A stretch of 64,000 bases of DNA. Origin: Micromussa lordhowensis (lineage: Eukaryota > Cnidaria > Anthozoa > Scleractinia > Lobophylliidae). The position numbers and the translations under genes were made by a program. The stretch spans positions 62,001-126,000 of the forward strand of contig CAXHUQ010001451.1 of NCBI GenBank assembly GCA_964020085.1, read 5' to 3'. The first letter of the stretch is position 1; every line of letters starts with the position of its first letter. The notes below the pieces were generated by a model. The model was not told the DNA's origin and ran no database searches. It worked only from the letters and a program-made list of their open reading frames with translations. Below, piece by piece: positions 48,501-59,854 of this stretch.

Positions 48501-51384
48501 TTAGCATAGTGTGACATTTTGCGCAGCTCCGAACCTTTGCATGTGGGCCGGGACCGACCCCGAGAGTGCTTTGGTGCCATTAGTTTGCAAAGTTGCGACA
48601 CGCGCCAAGTTTGGCTAATTAGCAATCGGGCTGCTTAGCATAGTGTGACATTTTGCACAGCTCCGAAACTTTGCATGTGGACCCGGACCGACCCCGGGAG
48701 TACTTTGGTTCCATTAGTTTGCAAAATTGCGACGCGCGCCAAGCTCGGCTAACTAGGTAGCCAGCCGGCCACACCCGGGGATCTGCCGGGCTGGTTAGCA
48801 TAGTGTGACATTTTGCGCAGCTCCGAAACTTTGCATGTGGGCCCGGACCGACCCCGGAAGTGCTTTGGTGCCATTAGTTTGCAAAGTTACGACACGCGCC
48901 AAGTTCGGCTAATTAGCAATCGGGCTGCTTAGCATAGTGTAAAATTTTCCGCAGCTCCGAAACTTTGCATGTGGACCCGGACCGACGCCGGGAGTGCTTT
49001 GGTGCCATTAGTTTGCAAAGTTGCGACACGCGCCAAGTTCGGCTAATTAGCAATCGGGCTGCTTAGCATAGTGTGACATTTTGCGCGGCTCCGAAACTGT
49101 GCATGTGGGCCCGGACTGACCCCGGAAGTGCTTTGGTGCCATTAGTTTGCAAAGTTGCGATGCGCGCCAAGTTCGGCTAATTAGCAATCGGCCTGCTTAG
49201 CATAGTGTGACATTTTGAACAGCTCCAAAACTTTGCATGTGGACCCGGACCGACCCCGGGAGTGCTTTGGTGCCATTAGTTTGCAAAATTGCGACGCGCG
49301 CCAAGCTCGGCTAACTAGGTAGCCAGCCGGCCGCACCCAGGGATCTGCAGGGCTGGTTAGCATAGTGTGACATTTTGCGCAGCTCCGAAACTTTGCATGT
49401 GGGCCCGAACCGACCCCGGAAGTGCTTTGGTGCCATTAGTTTGCAAAGTTGCGACGCGCGCCAAGTTCGGCTAATTAGCAATCGGGCTGCTTAGCATAGT
49501 GTGACATTTTGCGCAGCTCCGAAACTTTGCATGTGGACCCGGACCGACCCCGGGAGTGCTTTGGTACCATTAGTTTGCAAAGTTGTGACGCGCGCCAAGC
49601 TCGGCTAACTAGGCAGCCAGCCGGCCGCACCCGGGGAAATGCCGGGCTCCTAAGCATAGTGTGACATTTTGCGCAGCTCCGAAACTTTGCATGTGGGCCC
49701 GGACCTACCCCGGGAGTGCTTTGGTGCCATTAGTTTGCAAAGTTGCGACGCGCGCCAAGTTTGGCTAATTAGCAATCGGGCTGCTTTGCATAGTGTGACA
49801 TTTTGCGCAGCTCCGAAACTTTGCATGTGGATTCAAACCGACCCCGGGAGTGCCTTGGAGCCATTAGTTTGCAAAGTTGCGACCCGCGCCAAGCTCGGCT
49901 AATTAGGCAGCCAGCCGGCCGGCCGCACCCGCGGATCTGCCGGGCTGCTTAGCATAGTGTGACATTTTGCGCGGCTCCGAAACTGTGCATGTGGGCCCGG
50001 ACTGACCCCGAGAGTGCTTTGGTGCCATTAGTTTGCAAAGTTGCGACACGCGCCAAGTTTGGCTAATTAGCAATCGGGCTGTTTAGCATAGTGTGACATT
50101 TTGCGCAGCTCCGAAACTTTGCATGTGGACCCGGACCAACCCCGGGAGTGCTTTGGTGCCATTAGTTTGCAAAATTGCGACGCGCGCCAGCCTCGGCTAA
50201 CTAGGCAGCCCGCCGGCCGCACCCGCGGATCTGCCGGGCTCCTTAGCATAGTGTGACATTTTGCGCAGCTCCGAAACTGTGCATGTGGGCCCGGACCGAC
50301 CCCGGAAGTGCTTTGGTTCCATTAGTTTGCAAAGTTGCGACGCGCGCCAAGTTCGGCTAATTAGCAATCGGGCTGCTTAGCATAGTGTGACATTTTGCGC
50401 AGCTCCGAAACTTTGCATGTGGACCCGGACCGACCCCGGGAGTGCTTTGGTGCCATTAGTTTGCAAAGTTGTGACGCGCGCCAAGCTCGGCTAACTAGGC
50501 AGCCAGCCGGCCGCACCCGCGGAAATGCCGGGCTCCTAAGCATAGTGTGACATTTTGCGCAGCTCCGAAACTTTGCATGTGGGCCCGGACTGACCCCTGA
50601 AGTGCTTTGGTTCCATTAGTTTGCAAAGTTGCGACGCGCGCCAAGTTCGGCTAATTAGCAATCGGGTTGCTTAGCATAGTGTGACATTTTGCGCAGCTCT
50701 GAAACTTTGCATGTGGACCCGGACCGACCCCGGGAGTGCTTTGGTGCCATTAGTTTGCAAAGTTGCGACGCGCGCCAAGCTCGGCTAACTAGGCAGCTAG
50801 CCGGCCGCACCCGCGGATCTGCCGGGCTGCTTAGCATAGTGTGACATTTTGCGCAGCTCCGAAACTGTGCATGTGGGCCCGGACCGACCCCGGAAGTGCT
50901 TTGGTTCCATTAGTTTGCAAAGTTGCGACGCGCGCCAAGTTTGGCTAATTAGCAATCGGGCTGCTTAGCATAGTGTGACATTTTGCGCAGCTCCGAAACT
51001 TTGCATGTGGACCCGGACCGACCCCGGGAGTGCTTTGGTGCCATTAGTTTGCAAAGTTGCGACGCACGCCAAGCTCGGCTAGCTAGGTAGCCAGCCGGCC
51101 GCACCCGGGGATCTGCCGGGCTCCTTAGCATAGTGTGACATTTTGAGCAGCTCCGAAACTTTGCATGTGGGCCCGGACCGACCCCGGGAGTACTTTGGTG
51201 CCATTAGTTTGCAAAGTTGCGACGCGCGCCAAGTTTGGCTAATTAGCAATCGGGCTGCTTAGCATAGTGTGACATTTTGCGCAGCTCCGAAACTTTGCAT
51301 GTGGACTTGGACCGACCCCGGGAGTGCTTTGGTGCCATTAGTTTGCAAAGTTGCGACGCGCGCCAAGTTCGGCTAATTAGCAAT
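44555..51384. repeat. Segmental duplication copy 2 (offset 20,374 bp)
   Basis: Downstream partner of 24181-31010. Beyond 51384 it continues into canonical units, matching 35.04 kb onward (offset 16,328 bp) rather than 31.01 kb. Copy 2 therefore has the simpler arrangement, and copy 1 has an added 4046 bp. Confidence 0.85.
45561..48184. repeat. 18-mer HOR variant, second copy (2624 bp)
   Basis: It duplicates the 18-mer at 25187-27810 at an offset of 20,374 bp. It has the same missing L (adjacent S monomers at 46015 and 46149), the same ccggccagccgc L' near 46597, the same gcaaatttgcg near 47303, and the same gcaccaggggatc / cctagtg L near 47781-47813. Sharing several rare changes rules out independent monomer loss. 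Confidence 0.87.
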
Positions 51385-51504
51385 TGGGCTGCTTAGCATA
51401 GTGTGACATTTTGCGCAGCTCCGAAACTTTGCATGTGGGCCGGGACCGACCCCGGGAGTGCTTTGGTGCCATTAGTTTGCAAAGTTGCAACACGCGCCAA
51501 GTTT
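48185..51504. repeat. 23-mer HOR variant, second complete copy (3320 bp)
   Basis: Same monomer order and markers as the unit at 31857 (offset 16,328 bp) and as the first 22 monomers of the composite at 27811 (offset 20,374 bp): accgtcccc near 48261, gaaccttt near 48533, ggccacaccc near 48769 and taaaattttcc near 48940. The final S has caattgggc near 51385 and a private ttgcaacacg near 51489. Confidence 0.87.
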
Positions 51505-54286
51505 GGCTAATTAGCAATCGGGCTGCTTAGCATAGTGTGACATTTTGCACAGCTCCGAAACTTTGCATGTGGACCCGGACCGACCCCGGGAGTGCTTTGG
51601 TTCCATTAGTTTGCAAAATTGCGACGCGCGCCAAGCTCGGCTAAATAGGTAGCCAGCCGGCCGCACCCGGGGATCTGCCGGGCTGGTTAGCATAGTGTGA
51701 CATTTTGCGCAGCTCCGAAACTTTGCATGTGGGCCCGGACCGACCCCTGAAGTGCTTTGATGCCATTAGTTTGCAAAGTTGCGACGCGCGCCAAGCTCGG
51801 CTAATTAGGCAGCCAGCCGGCCGCACCAGCAGATCTGCCGGGCTGCTTAGCATAGTGTGACATTTTGCGCGGCTCCGAAACTGTGCATGTGGGCCCGGAC
51901 TGACCCCGGAAGTGCTTTGGTGCCATTAGTTTGCAAAGTTGCGATGCGCGCCAAGTTCGGCTAATTAGCAATCGGCCTGCTTAGCATAGTGTGACATTTT
52001 GAACAGCTCCAAAACTTTGCATGTGGACCCGGACCGACCCCGGGAGTGCTTTGGTGCCATTAGTTTGCAAAATTGCGACGCGCGCCAAGCTCGGCTAACT
52101 AGGTAGCCAGCCGGCCGCACCCAGGGATCTGCAGGGCTGGTTAGCATAGTGTGACATTTTGCGCAGCTCCGAAACTTTGCATGTGGGCCCGAACCGACCC
52201 CGGAAGTGCTTTGGTGCCATTAGTTTGCAAAGTTGCGACGCGCGCCAAGTTCGGCTAATTAGCAATCGGGCTGCTTAGCATAGTGTGACATTTTGCGCAG
52301 CTCCGAAACTTTGCATGTGGACCCGGACCGACCCCGGGAGTGCTTTGGTACCATTAGTTTGCAAAGTTGTGACGCGCCAAGCTCGGCTAACTAGGCAGCC
52401 AGCCGGCCGCACCCGGGGAAATGCCGGGCTCCTAAGCATAGTGTGACATTTTGCGCAGCTCCGAAACTTTGCATGTGGGCCCGGACCTACCCCGGGAGTG
52501 CTTTGGTGCCATTAGTTTGCAAAGTTGCGACGCGCGCCAAGTTTGGCTAATTAGCAATCGGGCTGCTTTGCATAGTGTGACATTTTGCGCAGCTCCGAAA
52601 CTTTGCATGTGGATTCAAACCGACCCCGGGAGTGCCTTGGAGCCATTAGTTTGCAAAGTTGCGACCCGCGCCAAGCTCGGCTAATTAGGCAGCCAGCCGG
52701 CCGGCCGCACCCGCGGATCTGCCGGGCTGCTTAGCATAGTGTGACATTTTGCGCGGCTCCGAAACTGTGCATGTGGGCCCGGACTGACCCCGAGAGTGCT
52801 TTGGTGCCATTAGTTTGCAAAGTTGCGACGCGCGCCAAGTTTGGCTAATTAGCAATCGGGCTGTTTAGCATAGTGTGACATTTTGCGCAGCTCCGAAACT
52901 TTGCATGTGGACCCGGACCAACCCCGGGAGTGCTTTGGTGCCATTAGTTTGCAAAATTGCGACGCGCGCCAGCCTCGGCTAACTAGGCAGCCAGCCGGCC
53001 GCACCCGCGGATCTGCCGGGCTCCTTAGCATAGTGTGACATTTTGCGCAGCTCCGAAACTGTGCATGTGGGCCCGGACCGACCCCGGAAGTGCTTTGGTT
53101 CCATTAGTTTGCAAAGTTGCGACGCGCGCCAAGTTCGGCTAATTAGCAATCGGGCTGCTTAGCATAGTGTGACATTTTGCGCAGCTCCGAAACTTTGCAT
53201 GTGGACCCGGACCGACCCCGGGAGTGCTTTGGTGCCATTAGTTTGCAAAGTTGTGACGCGCGCCAAGCTCGGCTAACTAGGCAGCCAGCCGGCCGCACCC
53301 GCGGAAATGCCGGGCTCCTAAGCATAGTGTGACATTTTGCGCAGCTCCGAAACTTTGCATGTGGGCCCGGACTGACCCCTGAAGTGCTTTGGTTCCATTA
53401 GTTTGCAAAGTTGCGACGCGCGCCAAGTTCGGCTAATTAGCAATCGGGTTGCTTAGCATAGTGTGACATTTTGCGCAGCTCTGAAACTTTGCATGTGGAC
53501 CCGGACCGACCCCGGGAGTGCTTTGGTGCCATTAGTTTGCAAAGTTGCGACGCGCGCCAAGCTCGGCTAACTAGGCAGCTAGCCGGCCGCACCCGCGGAT
53601 CTGCCGGGCTGCTTAGCATAGTGTGACATTTTGCGCAGCTCCGAAACTGTGCATGTGGGCCCGGACCGACCCCGGAAGTGCTTTGGTTCCATTAGTTTGC
53701 AAAGTTGCGACGCGCGCCAAGTTTGGCTAATTAGCAATCGGGCTGCTTAGCATAGTGTGACATTTTGCGCAGCTCCGAAACTTTGCATGTGGACCCGGAC
53801 CGACCCCGGGAGTGCTTTGGTGCCATTAGTTTGCAAAGTTGCGACGCACGCCAAGCTCGGCTAGCTAGGTAGCCAGCCGGCCGCACCCGGGGATCTGCCG
53901 GGCTCCTTAGCATAGTGTGACATTTTGAGCAGCTCCGAAACTTTGCATGTGGGCCCGGACCGACCCCGGGAGTACTTTGGTGCCATTAGTTTGCAAAGTT
54001 GCGACGCGCGCCAAGTTTGGCTAATTAGCAATGGGGCTGCTTAGCATAGTGTGACATTTTGCGCAGCTCCGAAACTTTGCATGTGGACTTGGACCGACCC
54101 CGGGAGTGCTTTGGTGCCATTAGTTTGCAAAGTTGCGACGCGCGCCAAGTTCGGCTAATTAGCAATTGGGCTGCTTAGCATAGTGTGACATTTTGCGCAG
54201 CTCCGAAACTTTGCATGTGGGCCGGGACCGACCCCGGGAGTGCTTTGGTGCCATTAGTTTGCAAAGTTGCGACACGCGCCAAGTTT
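51505..54286. repeat. Canonical 19-mer HOR, 2782 bp (2-bp deletion)
   Basis: Canonical order with the a haplotype and caatgggg (about 54033). It is 2 bp short because one gc is missing from the gacgcgcgcc stretch near 52373 (it reads gacgcgccaag). The deletion falls in the alternating CG tract, a likely slippage site, and is private to this unit in the window. Confidence 0.92.
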
Positions 54287-57070
54287 GGCTAATTAGCAAT
54301 CGGGCTGCTTAGCATAGTGTGACATTTTGCACAGCTCCGAAACTTTGCATGTGGACCCGGACCGACCCCGGGAGTGCTTTGGTTCCATTAGTTTGCAAAA
54401 TTGCGACGCGCGCCAAGCTCGGCTAAATAGGTAGCCAGCCGGCCGCACCCGGGGATCTGCCGGGCTGGTTAGCATAGTGTGACATTTTGCGCAGCTCCGA
54501 AACTTTGCATGTGGGCCCGGACCGACCCCTGAAGTGCTTTGATGCCATTAGTTTGCAAAGTTGCGACGCGCGCCAAGCTCGGCTAATTAGGCAGCCAGCC
54601 GGCCGCACCAGCAGATCTGCCGGGCTGCTTAGCATAGTGTGACATTTTGCGCGGCTCCGAAACTGTGCATGTGGGCCCGGACTGACCCCGGAAGTGCTTT
54701 GGTGCCATTAGTTTGCAAAGTTGCGATGCGCGCCAAGTTCGGCTAATTAGCAATCGGCCTGCTTAGCATAGTGTGACATTTTGAACAGCTCCAAAACTTT
54801 GCATGTGGACCCGGACCGACCCCGGGAGTGCTTTGGTGCCATTAGTTTGCAAAATTGCGACGCGCGCCAAGCTCGGCTAACTAGGTAGCCAGCCGGCCGC
54901 ACCCAGGGATCTGCAGGGCTGGTTAGCATAGTGTGACATTTTGCGCAGCTCCGAAACTTTGCATGTGGGCCCGAACCGACCCCGGAAGTGCTTTGGTGCC
55001 ATTAGTTTGCAAAGTTGCGACGCGCGCCAAGTTCGGCTAATTAGCAATCGGGCTGCTTAGCATAGTGTGACATTTTGCGCAGCTCCGAAACTTTGCATGT
55101 GGACCCGGACCGACCCCGGGAGTGCTTTGGTACCATTAGTTTGCAAAGTTGTGACGCGCGCCAAGCTCGGCTAACTAGGCAGCCAGCCGGCCGCACCCGG
55201 GGAAATGCCGGGCTCCTAAGCATAGTGTGACATTTTGCGCAGCTCCGAAACTTTGCATGTGGGCCCGGACCTACCCCGGGAGTGCTTTGGTGCCATTAGT
55301 TTGCAAAGTTGCGACGCGCGCCAAGTTTGGCTAATTAGCAATCGGGCTGCTTTGCATAGTGTGACATTTTGCGCAGCTCCGAAACTTTGCATGTGGATTC
55401 AAACCGACCCCGGGAGTGCCTTGGAGCCATTAGTTTGCAAAGTTGCGACCCGCGCCAAGCTCGGCTAATTAGGCAGCCAGCCGGCCGGCCGCACCCGCGG
55501 ATCTGCCGGGCTGCTTAGCATAGTGTGACATTTTGCGCGGCTCCGAAACTGTGCATGTGGGCCCGGACTGACCCCGAGAGTGCTTTGGTGCCATTAGTTT
55601 GCAAAGTTGCGACGCGCGCCAAGTTTGGCTAATTAGCAATCGGGCTGTTTAGCATAGTGTGACATTTTGCGCAGCTCCGAAACTTTGCATGTGGACCCGG
55701 ACCAACCCCGGGAGTGCTTTGGTGCCATTAGTTTGCAAAATTGCGACGCGCGCCAGCCTCGGCTAACTAGGCAGCCAGCCGGCCGCACCCGCGGATCTGC
55801 CGGGCTCCTTAGCATAGTGTGACATTTTGCGCAGCTCCGAAACTGTGCATGTGGGCCCGGACCGACCCCGGAAGTGCTTTGGTTCCATTAGTTTGCAAAG
55901 TTGCGACGCGCGCCAAGTTCGGCTAATTAGCAATCGGGCTGCTTAGCATAGTGTGACATTTTGCGCAGCTCCGAAACTTTGCATGTGGACCCGGACCGAC
56001 CCCGGGAGTGCTTTGGTGCCATTAGTTTGCAAAGTTGTGACGCGCGCCAAGCTCGGCTAACTAGGCAGCCAGCCGGCCGCACCCGCGGAAATGCCGGGCT
56101 CCTAAGCATAGTGTGACATTTTGCGCAGCTCCGAAACTTTGCATGTGGGCCCGGACTGACCCCTGAAGTGCTTTGGTTCCATTAGTTTGCAAAGTTGCGA
56201 CGCGCGCCAAGTTCGGCTAATTAGCAATCGGGTTGCTTAGCATAGTGTGACATTTTGCGCAGCTCTGAAACTTTGCATGTGGACCCGGACCGACCCCGGG
56301 AGTGCTTTGGTGCCATTAGTTTGCAAAGTTGCGACGCGCGCCAAGCTCGGCTAACTAGGCAGCTAGCCGGCCGCACCCGCGGATCTGCCGGGCTGCTTAG
56401 CATAGTGTGACATTTTGCGCAGCTCCGAAACTGTGCATGTGGGCCCGGACCGACCCCGGAAGTGCTTTGGTTCCATTAGTTTGCAAAGTTGCGACGCGCG
56501 CCAAGTTTGGCTTATTAGCATCCGGGCTGCTTAGCATAGTGTGACATTTTGCGCAGCTCCGAAACTTTGCATGTGGACTTGGACCGACCCCGGGAGTGCT
56601 TTGGTGCCATTAGTTTGCAAAGTTGCGACGCGCGCCAAGCTCGGCTAACTAGGCAGCCAGCCGGCCGCACCCGGGGATCTGCCGGGCTCCTTAGCATAGT
56701 GTGACATTTTGAGCAGCTCCGAAACTTTGCATGTGGACCCGGACCGACCCCGGGAGTACTTTGGTGCCATTAGTTTGCAAAGTTGCGACGCGCGCCAAGT
56801 TTGGCTAATTAGCAATCGGGCTGCTTAGCATAGTGTGACATTTTGCGCAGCTCCGAAACTTTGCATGTGGACTTGGACCGACCCCGGGAGTGCTTTGGTG
56901 CCATTAGTTTGCAAAGTTGCGACGCGCACCAAGTTCGGCTAATTAGCAATTGGGCTGCTTAGCATAGTGTGACATTTTGCGCAGCTCCGAAACTTTGCAT
57001 GTGGGCCGGGACCGACCCCGGGAGTGCTTTGGTGCCATTAGTTTGCAAAGTTGCGACACGCGCCAAGTTT
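54287..57070. repeat. Canonical 19-mer HOR, b haplotype (2784 bp)
   Basis: Full-length unit with the ttattagcatccggg / acttggacc b haplotype at about 56509-56802, as in the unit at 40745. A private gacgcgcaccaag lies near 56926. Confidence 0.92.
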
Positions 57071-59854
57071 GGCTAATTAGCAATCGGGCTGCTTAGCATA
57101 GTGTGACATTTTGCACAGCTCCGAAACTTTGCATGTGGACCCGGACCGACCCCGGGAGTGCTTTGGTTCCATTAGTTTGCAAAATTGCGACGCGCGCCAA
57201 GCTCGGCTAAATAGGTAGCCAGCCGGCCGCACCCGGGGATCTGCCGGGCTGGTTAGCATAGTGTGACATTTTGCGCAGCTCCGAAACTTTGCATGTGGGC
57301 CCGGACCGACCCCTGAAGTGCTTTGATGCCATTAGTTTGCAAAGTTGCGACGCGCGCCAAGCTCGGCTAATTAGGCAGCCAGCCGGCCGCACCAGCAGAT
57401 CTGCCGGGCTGCTTAGCATAGTGTGACATTTTGCGCGGCTCCGAAACTGTGCATGTGGGCCCGGACTGACCCCGGAAGTGCTTTGGTGCCATTAGTTTGC
57501 AAAGTTGCGATGCGCGCCAAGTTCGGCTAATTAGCAATCGGCCTGCTTAGCATAGTGTGACATTTTGAACAGCTCCAAAACTTTGCATGTGGACCCGGAC
57601 CGACCCCGGGAGTGCTTTGGTGCCATTAGTTTGCAAAATTGCGACGCGCGCCAAGCTCGGCTAACTAGGTAGCCAGCCGGCCGCACCCAGGGATCTGCAG
57701 GGCTGGTTAGCATAGTGTGACATTTTGCGCAGCTCCGAAACTTTGCATGTGGGCCCGAACCGACCCCGGAAGTGCTTTGGTGCCATTAGTTTGCAAAGTT
57801 GCGACGCGCGCCAAGTTCGGCTAATTAGCAATCGGGCTGCTTAGCATAGTGTGACATTTTGCGCAGCTCCGAAACTTTGCATGTGGACCCGGACCGACCC
57901 CGGGAGTGCTTTGGTACCATTAGTTTGCAAAGTTGTGACGCGCGCCAAGCTCGGCTAACTAGGCAGCCAGCCGGCCGCACCCGGGGAAATGCCGGGCTCC
58001 TAAGCATAGTGTGACATTTTGCGCAGCTCCGAAACTTTGCATGTGGGCCCGGACCTACCCCGGGAGTGCTTTGGTGCCATTAGTTTGCAAAGTTGCGACG
58101 CGCGCCAAGTTTGGCTAATTAGCAATCGGGCTGCTTTGCATAGTGTGACATTTTGCGCAGCTCCGAAACTTTGCATGTGGATTCAAACCGACCCCGGGAG
58201 TGCCTTGGAGCCATTAGTTTGCAAAGTTGCGACCCGCGCCAAGCTCGGCTAATTAGGCAGCCAGCCGGCCGGCCGCACCCGCGGATCTGCCGGGCTGCTT
58301 AGCATAGTGTGACATTTTGCGCGGCTCCGAAACTGTGCATGTGGGCCCGGACTGACCCCGAGAGTGCTTTGGTGCCATTAGTTTGCAAAGTTGCGACGCG
58401 CGCCAAGTTTGGCTAATTAGCAATCGGGCTGTTTAGCATAGTGTGACATTTTGCGCAGCTCCGAAACTTTGCATGTGGACCCGGACCAACCCCGGGAGTG
58501 CTTTGGTGCCATTAGTTTGCAAAATTGCGACGCGCGCCAGCCTCGGCTAACTAGGCAGCCAGCCGGCCGCACCCGCGGATCTGCCGGGCTCCTTAGCATA
58601 GTGTGACATTTTGCGCAGCTCCGAAACTGTGCATGTGGGCCCGGACCGACCCCGGAAGTGCTTTGGTTCCATTAGTTTGCAAAGTTGCGACGCGCGCCAA
58701 GTTCGGCTAATTAGCAATCGGGCTGCTTAGCATAGTGTGACATTTTGCGCAGCTCCGAAACTTTGCATGTGGACCCGGACCGACCCCGGGAGTGCTTTGG
58801 TGCCATTAGTTTGCAAAGTTGTGACGCGCGCCAAGCTCGGCTAACTAGGCAGCCAGCCGGCCGCACCCGCGGAAATGCCGGGCTCCTAAGCATAGTGTGA
58901 CATTTTGCGCAGCTCCGAAACTTTGCATGTGGGCCCGGACTGACCCCTGAAGTGCTTTGGTTCCATTAGTTTGCAAAGTTGCGACGCGCGCCAAGTTCGG
59001 CTAATTAGCAATCGGGTTGCTTAGCATAGTGTGACATTTTGCGCAGCTCTGAAACTTTGCATGTGGACCCGGACCGACCCCGGGAGTGCTTTGGTGCCAT
59101 TAGTTTGCAAAGTTGCGACGCGCGCCAAGCTCGGCTAACTAGGCAGCTAGCCGGCCGCACCCGCGGATCTGCCGGGCTGCTTAGCATAGTGTGACATTTT
59201 GCGCAGCTCCGAAACTGTGCATGTGGGCCCGGACCGACCCCGGAAGTGCTTTGGTTCCATTAGTTTGCAAAGTTGCGACGCGCGCCAAGTTTGGCTTATT
59301 AGCATCCGGGCTGCTTAGCATAGTGTGACATTTTGCGCAGCTCCGAAACTTTGCATGTGGACTTGGACCGACCCCGGGAGTGCTTTGGTGCCATTAGTTT
59401 GCAAAGTTGCGACGCGCGCCAAGCTCGGCTAACTAGGCAGCCAGCCGGCCGCACCCGGGGATCTGCCGGGCTCCTTAGCATAGTGTGACATTTTGAGCAG
59501 CTCCGAAACTTTGCATGTGGACCCGGACCGACCCCGGGAGTACTTTGGTGCCATTAGTTTGCAAAGTTGCGACGCGCGCCAAGTTTGGCTAATTAGCAAT
59601 CGGGCTGCTTAGCATAGTGTGACATTTTGCGCAGCTCCGAAACTTTGCATGTGGACTTGGACCGACCCCGGGAGTGCTTTGGTGCCATTAGTTTGCAAAG
59701 TTGCGACGCACGCCAAGTTCGGCTAATTAGCAATTGGGCTGCTTAGCATAGTGTGACATTTTGCGCAGCTCCGAAACTTTGCATGTGGGCCGGGACCGAC
59801 CCCGGGAGTGCTTTGGTGCCATTAGTTTGCAAAGTTGCGACACGCGCCAAGTTT
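57071..59854. repeat. Canonical 19-mer HOR, b haplotype (2784 bp)
   Basis: Follows another b-haplotype unit and carries the same block at about 59293-59586. It has a private gacgcacgccaag near 59706, a different CpG change a few bases from the one in the preceding unit. Both look like CpG-to-CpA transitions, as expected from cytosine methylation decay. Confidence 0.92.
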
